Origin: Nostoc paludosum FACHB-159
GTDB lineage: Bacteria; Cyanobacteriota; Cyanobacteriia; Cyanobacteriales; Nostocaceae
Reading direction: 5' to 3'
Assembly (NCBI RefSeq): GCF_014698835.1
Contig: NZ_JACJTU010000004.1
Span: forward strand, 62,001-126,000
Length of the DNA stretch: 64,000 nt
In this document: one piece after another, positions 8,860-17,044 of the stretch
Position numbering within the stretch: position 1 is the first letter of the stretch
How the letters are laid out: every line of letters starts with the position of its first letter
The notes under the pieces: model-generated
Told to the model about the DNA's origin: nothing
Seen by the model: the letters and a program-made list of their open reading frames with translations, nothing else
Database searches by the model: none
Translations under genes and position numbers: made by a program

Positions 8860-9401
8860 GTATTGTTGCTAAATTAGTCTTAATATTTACTTACAAGAAT
8901 TTTCCAGTAAGAAAAATAAAATCATGACATGGAAGATGATAGTCAATAAAATATCCTATGTCAACATTTATGAATAAAGACTCAAAAATAGTTTGGTCGA
9001 TATAAATGACAGCTTGGTCGATCCAATTGAGAGTAATTTAAATAACATTTATTGGATAAATAGGTTTCAAAGTTAATACTCATAGCATAAACATTGACAA
9101 ACAAGTAGTGTATCAAACCAAAAATAATCCGTGAAGAGAAGAGTGGGGAAAGAGTTTTTTATATTTCTCACATTTATAGCAGTTGAAGCATAGTTTCTAA
9201 CATAAACCGATGGTAAAACCCCACCGCCAACAGACTCCACGAGTGGCGATGAAAATTTCTGTTCCCTACTCCCTATTCTCAAGCCAGGTTCATTGTCGCT
9301 GTACTCGACCTTATTTCATAGGTCTATCAAAAGGTAAATGAACTTTAGGAAGTAGCACCCAGGTGAAGATTGTGCTTTAATAAACAAGGAGTTAGATTGT
9401 T
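8860..9401. other. intergenic region, no gene seen
   Basis: AT-rich sequence. TTGGTCGAT occurs twice about 20 bases apart (near 8993 and 9013), possibly a regulatory repeat for the divergent genes. A 69-codon minus-strand ORF at 9073-9282 has no ribosome binding site and unconvincing composition. Confidence 0.4.
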
Positions 9402-9476
9402 ATGGTCGATACCAAAACAGCAAAATTACTCACTGTTATACTAGAAGAAGCTGACATTGAGTCAAATCAAGATTAA
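9402..9476 (+). CDS. possible 24-residue small protein or gene remnant
   Basis: ATG at 9402 is preceded by AAGGAG (9386-9391 region), a good ribosome binding site about 10 bases upstream. The frame reads MVDTKTAKLLTVILEEADI and ends with TAA at 9474-9476. It is acidic at the C-terminus and has no recognised domain. It could be a real short peptide, a leader peptide, or the 5' remnant of a longer gene. Low confidence. Confidence 0.25.
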   Translation: MVDTKTAKLLTVILEEADIESNQD

Positions 9477-9557
9477 AAGCAGTTATTTACGGACAAGAGT
9501 GTAATTGATATTTTCATTCAGTTAAAATCGCCGTTCTACACACCTTTGAGGAACTGT

Positions 9558-9908
9558 ATGAATCATTCATTGATAGTTAAACCAGGGCTACTACTTTTTA
9601 TCCTGACAATAGGATTTTTCAATTATTCTCCTGTGCAAGCAGGCATCACACAGACCACATCTCAAAACCAAAAGCAGCTAAAACAACAATCTTCTCAACA
9701 ACTATGGCAAGGATTTCGACAGCAACAAGATCGAGTTAGATTACAACAACAGCAGCGCATTGAACAAATTCGCTTGCAAAATCAACTCAGACAACAACCG
9801 TTTGGGCAACCTACTACAATGGATAAACTAAGACAACAACAAAGACGGGAAATGGAGAGATTACAACTTCAACAACAATCTCAACAAGAATTCAGACAAC
9901 AGCAGTAA
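9558..9908 (+). CDS. small secreted Gln/Arg-rich protein
   Basis: A 116-residue protein of unknown function. Residues 1-28 form a typical signal peptide (hydrophobic LLLFILTIGFF stretch, then PVQA cleavage-like site). The mature part is almost entirely Gln, Arg and Leu in QQQxR-type repeats, predicted helical or coiled and strongly basic. It is likely periplasmic or extracellular. ATG 9558 is preferred over the in-frame TTG at 9546 because GAGG (9548-9551) is 6 bases upstream. The Gln-rich composition differs from all neighbours. No partner can be inferred from context. Confidence 0.6.
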   Translation: MNHSLIVKPGLLLFILTIGFFNYSPVQAGITQTTSQNQKQLKQQSSQQLWQGFRQQQDRVRLQQQQRIEQIRLQNQLRQQPFGQPTTMDKLRQQQRREMERLQLQQQSQQEFRQQQ

Positions 9909-10277
9909 AAATGATATTGCAAAATTATTGACCGAACAAGGCAAAAGTAAAAAGTTAAAAGCCAAAAGAAAGAAAAAGTATAATCAAACAAACAGCCTAA
10001 ATTTATATATGGGCTTATCTTTTGAATTTTGACTTTTTACTTATTAATAAGATTTCGCGTAACAACGCTATTGTGGCAGTAGGAGTCCTCTTACCCAAGA
10101 CATCCTTGGCTTAAAGGAGCTACCCTAATTGCTCGTCCGTTTTACGATTATTCCTGCCGTCGAATAATCTCTCACTCTCAAGATGTTTGCTATCTTTCAA
10201 CAGTTAGATGTGTTTGATTGTACAATATTGCAAAGCTATGAAAGTGAATTCTTATAGCTTTTCTAAAGGACATATTT
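9909..10277. other. intergenic region, no gene seen
   Basis: Contains short AAAAGTAAAAAGTTAAAAG-like low-complexity repeats at about 9944-9975. AAAGGA at 10265-10270 is the ribosome binding site of the next gene. Confidence 0.5.
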
Positions 10278-11315
10278 GTGGATATCAGCAGACGTGATTT
10301 GTTAAAGTTTGCTTCGACTTCGGGTTTGGTTGTAACAGGGTTAGCAACTTCAGAAGGAATTTTCAAACAAGTTTCAGCCCAAAATCAACCTACTCCAACT
10401 CAGACCAAAAGCGGCGAAATGATCTATAGGACGCTGGGACGTACAGGAGAAAAAGTATCTGTAATTGGTTTGGGAGGTCATCATATTGGACGACCAAAAG
10501 ACGAGCAAGAGGGTATTCGTCTAATTCGTGCTGCCATCGATCGCGGCATTAATTTCATGGATAATTCGTGGGATTATCATAATGGCGGTAGCGAAATTCG
10601 CATGGGTAAAGCTCTCCAAGATGGTTATCGAGAAAAAGCTTTTCTGATGACCAAAATTGATGGTCGCACAAAAGAGGCCGCTACTAAGCAAATTGACGAA
10701 TCTTTAAGACGTTTGCAGAGCGATCGCATTGATTTGTTACAGCATCATGAAATAATTCGCATGGAAGACCCAGACCGAATTTTTGCTCCTGGCGGTGCAA
10801 TGGAAGCTGTGGTAGCAGCACAAAAAGCGGGCAAAATTCGTTACATTGGATTTACCGGCCACAAAGATCCTTTAGTTCACTTGCGAATGTTGGAAGTTGC
10901 TGCTCAAAACAACTTTCGTTTTGACACGGTGCAAATGCCGTTAAATGTAATGGATGCCCATTTTAGAAGTTTTGAGAAGCAAGTTCTACCCCTTTTGGTC
11001 AAAAATCAAATTGGCGTGCTAGGTATGAAATCAATGGGCGACCAAAACATTCTCAAGAGCAACACAGTCAAACCCATCGAATGTCTGCATTATGCAATGA
11101 ATCTGCCAACCTCAACAGTAATTACAGGTATTGAGAGTATAGAAATTCTCAACCAAGCGTTTGAGGCGGTACGCACCTTTAAGCCAATGAGTCAAGAACA
11201 AGTCAGCGCCTTGCTGAATCGAACTCGTCAGCCTGCTGCAAAAGGCCAGTATGAATTATTTAAAACTACTAACCAATTTGATAGTACAGCTAAGAATCCT
11301 CAGTGGCTGGGATAA
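10278..11315 (+). CDS. aldo/keto reductase with Tat signal
   Basis: A 345-residue NAD(P)H-dependent aldo/keto reductase. The N-terminus carries a twin-arginine signal (SRRDLLKFA at residues 4-12 followed by a hydrophobic stretch), which implies export of the folded enzyme to the periplasm or thylakoid lumen. The reductase domain begins near residue 46 (MIYRTLGRTGEKVSVIGLG). The likely catalytic tetrad is Asp and Tyr in MDNSWDYHNGG, Lys in LMTKIDGR and His in LLQHHEI. Start is GTG 10278, with AAAGGA 7 bases upstream; an ATG start would lose the Tat motif. Substrate unknown. It is flanked by long spacers and is probably monocistronic. Confidence 0.85.
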   Translation: MDISRRDLLKFASTSGLVVTGLATSEGIFKQVSAQNQPTPTQTKSGEMIYRTLGRTGEKVSVIGLGGHHIGRPKDEQEGIRLIRAAIDRGINFMDNSWDYHNGGSEIRMGKALQDGYREKAFLMTKIDGRTKEAATKQIDESLRRLQSDRIDLLQHHEIIRMEDPDRIFAPGGAMEAVVAAQKAGKIRYIGFTGHKDPLVHLRMLEVAAQNNFRFDTVQMPLNVMDAHFRSFEKQVLPLLVKNQIGVLGMKSMGDQNILKSNTVKPIECLHYAMNLPTSTVITGIESIEILNQAFEAVRTFKPMSQEQVSALLNRTRQPAAKGQYELFKTTNQFDSTAKNPQWLG

Positions 11316-11805
11316 CTGTAATATTTAGGTTATGTAGACAAAAATAGAACTACCCACTACTTGACGTGGTGGGTTTCTGACTAGAAGTAGCGATCGCTTT
11401 TTGAACTTTTTGCTTGTCTTGTATATTTTGATCGGTTATGATGCAATTGCACTCATATTAGCTGCTGCAATATTCGTTAAAAATGTTACTTTTATTGTTG
11501 CTACCTGTGTATTTACCCAGCAATCATTTAAGATAGCTGTAGTTAATTTTAACCTCATCTTAATAGCTTAAAGACATGATGAATCATGTGTCTTACAGCT
11601 ACAGGTATGTGCTCACCTAAAAAAAGCATATTTATCCCACCAAATACTAAATACAACAGTTCGCTACTGAGTGCCGCACCAAGCTTCGGTATCAGAGTCA
11701 AATATTAAGTTGTTTGGCTACTGATTACTGAATTTTGCTGCACCTACAGTCCTGTTAAAGTACCGAGTTCATATTTTTATCCAACCCAAAACAATTTTTT
11801 GAAAC
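11316..11805. other. intergenic region with hairpin
   Basis: After the reductase stop, ACCCACTAC (11352-11360) pairs with GTGGTGGGT (11366-11374) around TTGAC. This may be the terminator, or the subterminal hairpin of a decayed IS200/IS605-type element, whose ends look similar. The rest is AT-rich, with no gene seen. Confidence 0.45.
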
Positions 11806-12282
11806 ATGCAAACAAAATATCTGGCTTCAATACTTACACTAGGCGTAACATTAACGGCTATACCCGTAATGCCATCTCACGCCGAAGAAACATTTAAAGT
11901 ACCAACCTCTTACGAGCTGCAAAATAAGCAGCAGCAACTCAAGGTTACTTATTCAACAACTAGCTTTACTGGTGAGCCACGTCTAGACTATCAAAAGGGA
12001 CGACAAATATTGCAATTTGCTGGAGACGAAATCCAAACTACAAAAACAGAAATTGGAACGCTAGTTACAGTAACTCTTTACAAAACTGTAGATACTGGCT
12101 CTACTACTTTTACCTTACTTATACCTGCTGTGAATATAGGAGCAAGCAACCAAGCCAACATTATAACTAAGGGTATTACGACTGTGAACCGTTTTTCAAC
12201 GATTCCGGCATTTAATGAAGGACAAAGACAGACATACACAGTTACTCCTTTGTTTGGTACAGCCCAAGCTCTCGTATTTTAA
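11806..12282 (+). CDS. exported protein of unknown function
   Basis: A 158-residue protein with a signal peptide (about residues 1-26, ending in a SHAEE cleavage-like site) and a beta-strand-rich mature domain with alternating Thr, Val and Ile. I do not recognise the family. The arrangement (secreted, small, no Cys, no transmembrane helix after the signal) suggests a periplasmic beta-sandwich or similar. The start ATG 11806 has only weak purines upstream. It is followed by a hairpin at 12297-12332 that probably ends the transcript. No functional context. Confidence 0.6.
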   Translation: MQTKYLASILTLGVTLTAIPVMPSHAEETFKVPTSYELQNKQQQLKVTYSTTSFTGEPRLDYQKGRQILQFAGDEIQTTKTEIGTLVTVTLYKTVDTGSTTFTLLIPAVNIGASNQANIITKGITTVNRFSTIPAFNEGQRQTYTVTPLFGTAQALVF

Positions 12283-12296
12283 AGCAGTTTGTGTTC

Positions 12297-12332
12297 AAGC
12301 CCGCGTCTGTTTTTGAGTCAGACGTAGGGCTT
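12297..12332 (+). terminator. hairpin after the 11806 gene
   Basis: AAGCCCGCGTCTG pairs imperfectly with CAGACGTAGGGCTT around a T-rich loop. There is no clear T run after it, so termination is a guess from position. Confidence 0.4.
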
Positions 12333-12484
12333 GTGCGTTCAATAACGAAAGACAGAAAGCTGAATAAGTAGAAGGCACGAGGCAGAAGGGAAAAGCCAAT
12401 CTCGATCAGGGTTTTTAACTTTTGTATTTTACATTTAATTATGTCTACCTACTTATAGCATTTCTCGTTCTAGCGAAATACAAG

Positions 12485-12512
12485 GTAGGGGCGCAAAGCT
12501 TTGCGTCCCTAC
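12485..12512. repeat. 28-bp palindrome, second copy
   Basis: GTAGGGGCGCAAAG / CTTTGCGTCCCTAC, the same dispersed palindrome as at 7772-7799 with two central changes and one base of decay in the right arm. It lies in the spacer between convergent genes. Confidence 0.8.
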
Positions 12513-12555
12513 AAATTTCTGTACCTCATTTGCTTGTGAACCGCTATATAAGTAT

Positions 12556-12667
12556 TAGACTTCTTGCAGAAGTCGAGGAAAGGGGGAAAGGTTTGGTATT
12601 TTCCTGTCCCCTTTAACCTTTTCCCTTTTCCCACAAGAGTGCAAATAACACTTTTGCAAGAGGTCTA
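12556..12667. mobile_element. 112-bp MITE-like element with 18-bp inverted ends
   Basis: Left end TAGACTTCTTGCAGAAGT (12556-12573) matches the reverse complement of the right end ACTTTTGCAAGAGGTCTA (12650-12667) at 16 of 18 positions. If the outer TA is the duplicated target, the arrangement fits IS630/Tc1-type mobilisation. The interior has GGGGAAAGG and CCTTTTCCC tracts that pair. It does not encode a protein. Confidence 0.65.
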
Positions 12668-12679
12668 CTCTTCGCTGAT

Positions 12680-13588
12680 TTAAAATAGCAACTGACGCAG
12701 AATCAATTTACCAACTCGTGGCTGGATAAAACTTAAAATGTACTCCACCAATTTTGGTGCAATAACTGATAATAATGGCAATAATAAAACATTAATCTCA
12801 GTAAAGCCATGAATACCACCAATAGCAATGGTAGGAATTAGACAAACTAGTGCCCAAGCTAACCAATTTATAAATTTAGAGTTGATAGAAGTAAGTCTTT
12901 TAAACTGATTAGCAAGCACATAGCGGGTAGTAGCAAATAATATAGTTAAGCCTAACCAAGTAAATATTGATAGCATTGCATTTGCTGGATTAAGATTGTA
13001 GACTACAAAACCGGCAGTAAACGACGAAGCTATTTCCCAAATTAATAAATTGGGTTGAATTTGCAAACTGCTTATTAATTGTTCAGTCAGCCAATAGTGG
13101 GCAGAGACAACTTTTGAAAAGTTAGAATTTTGGAGAAAGTTATGCTTAATTTTGTGAAATATATCACCATTAAAAATTACAGTAGTTTGCAAAATAATAT
13201 CTTCATCTTCATAAGTATCTGAAGCTGAGTTATCGTGTTTGTAGTAAGAATTGAAGTTGATTCCAGACTGTAAGCTTGTTTCTTGTTGTGCAGTTTTACT
13301 GAAAAAAATCTGGAAAATACGTAAATATAAATTTTGACTTATTGAATTTTGATTTTCAAATACTAAATGACTACTAAAACAGCTATAGTACCAGAGATAA
13401 ATTATCAGCTTTGGGGGAATTTCAAGAGAAACGCTATTTTCTTTTGCTTGCTGAATCTGTTCTATAATTGCTTGATTTAAATAAAAACTACACACTCCTT
13501 CTTCAATCTTAAGTTCAAAGCGATCGCCTTCAGGAATCTGTAGTAATATTTTATTATTTGTTTTTTCTAAACTGGCATTCATTTTCAA
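12680..13588 (-). CDS. membrane protein of unknown function, coupled to upstream gene
   Basis: A 302-residue protein I do not recognise. The N-terminal 165 residues are soluble and mixed. From about residue 180 there are four hydrophobic stretches (near 185-200, 205-225, 238-258, 262-290), so the C-terminal half is membrane embedded. A charged tail with Arg ends the protein. Its ATG overlaps the TGA of the upstream gene (ATGA at 13585-13588), which shows translational coupling and suggests the two products act together. The 3' end is close to the MITE at 12556-12667. Confidence 0.6.
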   Translation of the reverse strand: MKMNASLEKTNNKILLQIPEGDRFELKIEEGVCSFYLNQAIIEQIQQAKENSVSLEIPPKLIIYLWYYSCFSSHLVFENQNSISQNLYLRIFQIFFSKTAQQETSLQSGINFNSYYKHDNSASDTYEDEDIILQTTVIFNGDIFHKIKHNFLQNSNFSKVVSAHYWLTEQLISSLQIQPNLLIWEIASSFTAGFVVYNLNPANAMLSIFTWLGLTILFATTRYVLANQFKRLTSINSKFINWLAWALVCLIPTIAIGGIHGFTEINVLLLPLLSVIAPKLVEYILSFIQPRVGKLILRQLLF

Positions 13589-14457
13589 GATAATTTTGCA
13601 ATATTTTGTACCAAACTAATTAAAAAACTAAATGTTCCACGCCACTGCTTTTCGCCAGCAACCAGCCCTTCATTATGTGTACTAATGATGGAATTTTTGG
13701 CTTCTTCAGGTAAATTAAACAATTCTTTATTGTAACGAGTGATAATATCTCCATCCAACTGCATCACAGTTTGAGCATAAATAATATCAGTTTGAGTACT
13801 TGTAATGTTACCACCATCAAGTGCTGCTTTTAGTTCAGCTATTTTTCGCAAAGTCCGAACAAATTTCCCATTTTTTAAAAGTTTTTGAATATCGTGATAA
13901 TTTTCAATCCAATCTTCTTGGTCATTTCCATCTTTTTCATCAATAATCGGAGTTGGAGCAGGTAGTATGGGTTTGGCTAGCTTGATATTATCTTCATCAG
14001 CTTCAACTAGATTTTTTTGACGTTTTTTTGCGTCTTCAAGATTCTGACGATATCGTTTTATTCTCTCATCCACAGGATTATAAAAACCAGAACCCTGTTC
14101 CAGCAAAAGGTAAAAATATTCTCTTTCAAGTTGGTCAAATAAACTTTTATAATGCTGACGCAGTTCTTGAGCTTGAGAACCTTCTTTCGGAATTCCTTTG
14201 GCGTCAAAATAGTTTGGGTCATGTATAGAATAAATTTCTTGATATGCTTCCCAAGCATTAAATTTTGACCCATTAATTCTATCCACAACTATAGTATTAA
14301 CTTCTAAAGCTGTGATGTCAGAAACTAATGTCTCTACAGACGATACTAAATTATTTAAGACTCCTCTAGCTAGGTTTTGAATATTTTGGGATTCAACACC
14401 ATTGTGGTTTAGAGTCCAAATCTCATTTCGTTCTTTAGTTTGAATATTATTAGACAT
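13585..14457 (-). CDS. hypothetical protein, first gene of a coupled pair
   Basis: A 290-residue, mostly hydrophilic and probably helical protein of unknown family. Residues about 125-165 are rich in Lys, Arg, Glu and Asp and may form a coiled coil, followed by a Pro-rich linker (KPILPAPTP) and a second acidic-helical region. There is no signal peptide or transmembrane helix. It ends in an ATGA overlap with the membrane protein gene downstream, so the pair forms a two-gene operon. One reading is a cytoplasmic component attached to a membrane partner; nothing in the sequence identifies the process. Confidence 0.6.
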   Translation of the reverse strand: MSNNIQTKERNEIWTLNHNGVESQNIQNLARGVLNNLVSSVETLVSDITALEVNTIVVDRINGSKFNAWEAYQEIYSIHDPNYFDAKGIPKEGSQAQELRQHYKSLFDQLEREYFYLLLEQGSGFYNPVDERIKRYRQNLEDAKKRQKNLVEADEDNIKLAKPILPAPTPIIDEKDGNDQEDWIENYHDIQKLLKNGKFVRTLRKIAELKAALDGGNITSTQTDIIYAQTVMQLDGDIITRYNKELFNLPEEAKNSIISTHNEGLVAGEKQWRGTFSFLISLVQNIAKLS

Positions 14458-14837
14458 ATTATATTTTCTATAACCTTATAAAATTAAAAACTTTTAGCCA
14501 AAATTAAACCTATTTTTAGGCAATGTTAAATATTCTACGACTTCAAGCAACAAAAATAAGTAAAATCAAAATAACTTAATAATTTAAGAAAGTATAGATC
14601 GACAAAAGTAACGCTAATATATTCAATTAATTTTCTCTTGAAGAATAAAATACGGTATTAAATGCCATCACAAGCTAAGCGCAAGTTATGTTTCAAGAAA
14701 CATAGAAGTAGGTATTGGCAAAGAAAGTGTTTCTGTCATTCATATTAGGTAGTGTGCCGTCTGTGCGGCTGCTCCTAAGATGCCAATCAGTTTAAAGTAT
14801 AATATAATACTTTCAGTTTGATATAGAATTGGCTAAC
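14458..14837. other. divergent intergenic region
   Basis: AT-rich promoter region between the divergent pair 13585-14457 and the gene at 14838. No repeat, RNA gene or clear operator was recognised. Confidence 0.5.
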
Positions 14838-15623
14838 ATGTTGCTATTGCGTCAAGGCATTGTCACACCTTTTATAATCTGTGCGTGTATTTTAGGAGTT
14901 GGCTTGATGCAACTCCCTCGGTTAGAAAAACTACTAACTAGTAAAAAATCTGCGTCGTTAGAAACTCTAGAGAAAGATATTAAAGCAGAAAAAACCACAC
15001 TTGATTTTCTGAAAAAAATGCCTAGTTTTGGTTATGATAACTTGATTGGAGATTGGGTATATCTAAATTTTTTACAATATTTTGGAGATGATGAAGTCCG
15101 GGATAAAACAGGTTATAGTTTAAGTCCAGAATATTTTGAAGTAATTTTAGAACGTGACCCACGATTTTTAGCAGCGTATCGCAGTCTTTCCGTTAGTACT
15201 TCATTGTATGCTGCCATGCCAGAACGAGCGATCGCATTATCAGAAAAAGGCTTAAAACACCTATCTCCGTCGGTTCCGGAAAAGTCTTATTACGTCTGGC
15301 GTTATAAAGGAACCGATGAGTTACTATTTTTAGGTAATCCTCAAGCTGCCCAACAATCTTTTGGAACAGCTGCAAATTGGGCGAAAAACTTTTCAGATGA
15401 AGAAAGCCAGATGATAGCTGCTACTTCTCAAAAAACTGCTGAATTTCTCAGCCGAAATCCTAACAGTAAATATGCTCAAATTGCTACCTGGTCAATGGTT
15501 TTAAATAATCAAGTTGACAAGAAAACTCGGACACGGGCAATTAGCGAAATCGAAGCTTTGGGAGGCAAACTAATTCAAACTCCTGAAGGAAATTATAAAA
15601 TTATATTTCCGCCAAAGGATTAA
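14838..15623 (+). CDS. membrane-anchored helical-repeat protein, unknown function
   Basis: A 261-residue protein. One N-terminal membrane anchor (about residues 6-25, IVTPFIICACILGVGLMQL) is followed by a charged linker and an alpha-helical domain. The pattern of short amphipathic helices (RSLSVSTSLYAAMPERAIALSEKGL, then WRYKGTDELLFLGNPQAAQQSFGTA) resembles tetratricopeptide-like repeats, but the match is by eye only. ATG 14838 is chosen over the in-frame TTG at 14829; neither has a strong ribosome binding site. It may be a periplasmic scaffold. A TGACTGT/TGACTAA short repeat follows at 15629-15660. Confidence 0.55.
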   Translation: MLLLRQGIVTPFIICACILGVGLMQLPRLEKLLTSKKSASLETLEKDIKAEKTTLDFLKKMPSFGYDNLIGDWVYLNFLQYFGDDEVRDKTGYSLSPEYFEVILERDPRFLAAYRSLSVSTSLYAAMPERAIALSEKGLKHLSPSVPEKSYYVWRYKGTDELLFLGNPQAAQQSFGTAANWAKNFSDEESQMIAATSQKTAEFLSRNPNSKYAQIATWSMVLNNQVDKKTRTRAISEIEALGGKLIQTPEGNYKIIFPPKD

Positions 15624-15693
15624 ATTGCTGGCTGACTGTTGACTGATGACTAATGACTAAAGAAAACGCGTAATATCTTTAGGAGTAATAGCG

Positions 15694-16113
15694 GTGTCAA
15701 TACAATTAGCAGAATCTGATATTCAAATACTAGGATGTTTTCCTGTGATGTCTCAGTTGCGTCCTCACCTTGAGGAGGACAAGTTTATAGAACAAGTTCG
15801 ATATCAGATGAAAGAAGGATACAAAATTGCATTCTTAGAAATAGATGAGCAAACTTTAGCGGTTGCTGGATTTCGCATTTCTACATGTTTATCGTCCGGT
15901 AAATTTTTATATATTGATGATTTAGTGGTTGATGAGTGGAAGCGGTCACAAAACTATGGTCAACAGTTATTTCAATGGCTAATTGAATATGCAACAAATA
16001 ACCACTGTCAACAACTAAGCCTTGATTCTGGTGTTCAACGATTTGCTGCTCATAGATTTTATCTCACGCAGCGTATGAGTATTACAGCTCATCACTTTTC
16101 AATAGAGTTGTAG
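15694..16113 (+). CDS. GNAT family N-acetyltransferase
   Basis: A 139-residue single-domain GNAT enzyme that would transfer an acyl group from acyl-CoA to an amine. The central strand-helix region FLYIDDLVVDEWKRSQNYGQQLFQWL contains the Q/R-x-x-G-x-G/A-like acetyl-CoA loop (here RSQNYGQQL). The C-terminal LDSGVQRFAAHRFY is characteristic. The substrate is unknown. Start is GTG 15694, with AGGAG (15681-15685) 8 bases upstream. It is followed after 11 bases by a class IV aminotransferase gene, so the two are probably co-transcribed. Confidence 0.82.
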   Translation: MSIQLAESDIQILGCFPVMSQLRPHLEEDKFIEQVRYQMKEGYKIAFLEIDEQTLAVAGFRISTCLSSGKFLYIDDLVVDEWKRSQNYGQQLFQWLIEYATNNHCQQLSLDSGVQRFAAHRFYLTQRMSITAHHFSIEL

Positions 16114-16124
16114 CGACAAGCAAG

Positions 16125-16925
16125 ATGAGTCTAAAAAATGACATTTTTTGGTATGAAGGCAAATTAATACAGTCGCAAATTCTGGAATTAAATATTAACG
16201 ATCCAGGTTTACTTTATGGGGCGACTGTTTTTACAACTTTGCGAGTTTATGAGAACTCTTTGGATAGTAATTTAACTAATTGGCAAGCACATTGCGATCG
16301 CCTAGTTTTTTCACTACAATCTTTTGGCTGGCAACAACCCGACTGGCAGCGTGTCCGCCAAGGTGCCCAAGTTCTCCTCTCACACTTCCCCGTTCTCAGA
16401 ATTACCCTCTTTCCCGATGGACGAGAGTGGATAATTGGCAGATTCTTAACGCTAGATTTGACAGAAAAACAAAAAAATGGTGTTGCGTGCTGCGTTGCCA
16501 ATTCAGAATTTTCTCGTTCTCTGCCTTCTCATAAAACTGGAAATTACCTGAGTGCTTGGTTAGCAAAAACTAGCTCACATACCGAAGAAGCAATATTAGT
16601 AGATGCTCAAGGAAATTGGCTAGAAACCAGCACAGGTAACCTCTGGGGATGGTGTGACGGTACTTGGTGGACGCCGCCAATAAAAGCGGGAATTTTGCCG
16701 GGAATTATGCGATCGCAACTTATAAATTATTTGCAAAGCCAGCAGGAGTCAATACAGCAAGAACCTTGGAGTGTAGAGCTAGTCAAGAAATTTGAAGCGA
16801 TCGCCTACACTAATAGTGTGGTAGAGATTATCCCCATTCATACCGTTCATCAGCCTACAGGATCGCTACAATATAATCCACACCATCCCAGTTTTCAGCA
16901 AATAAGGGGGCTTTTTTTAGCATGA
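16125..16925 (+). CDS. pabC: class IV aminotransferase, probable aminodeoxychorismate lyase
   Basis: A 266-residue PLP enzyme of fold type IV. GLLYGATVFTTLRVYE (about 28-43) and ETSTGNLWGW (about 167-176) are the family landmarks. A Lys in the HKTGNYLSAWLAK segment (near 139-150) is the likely Schiff-base residue. Length and sequence order are closest to 4-amino-4-deoxychorismate lyase (PabC), which makes p-aminobenzoate for folate; a D-amino-acid or branched-chain aminotransferase is the alternative. It begins 11 bases after the GNAT gene and lies 119 bases before ftsH. The symbol is tentative. Confidence 0.65.
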   Translation: MSLKNDIFWYEGKLIQSQILELNINDPGLLYGATVFTTLRVYENSLDSNLTNWQAHCDRLVFSLQSFGWQQPDWQRVRQGAQVLLSHFPVLRITLFPDGREWIIGRFLTLDLTEKQKNGVACCVANSEFSRSLPSHKTGNYLSAWLAKTSSHTEEAILVDAQGNWLETSTGNLWGWCDGTWWTPPIKAGILPGIMRSQLINYLQSQQESIQQEPWSVELVKKFEAIAYTNSVVEIIPIHTVHQPTGSLQYNPHHPSFQQIRGLFLA

Positions 16926-17044
16926 CAGCCACGCCATTCTGTTATATCTTAAGATAAGTTAACATAATTCTTAATAATGACCTCTCCGCTCACAGACAGC
17001 ACTCGCTACGCGATGGCGCGAAAAATACAGGAGGATAGACCTTA

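Noticed and set aside
9073..9282. 69-codon minus-strand ORF
   Set aside because: No ribosome binding site and no recognisable composition.
11352..11374. Complete IS200/IS605 element end
   Set aside because: Only one hairpin and no TnpA or TnpB coding sequence; it may just be the terminator of the reductase gene.
12422..12616. 64-codon plus-strand ORF
   Set aside because: Runs through the 28-bp palindrome and the MITE left end; repeat artefact.
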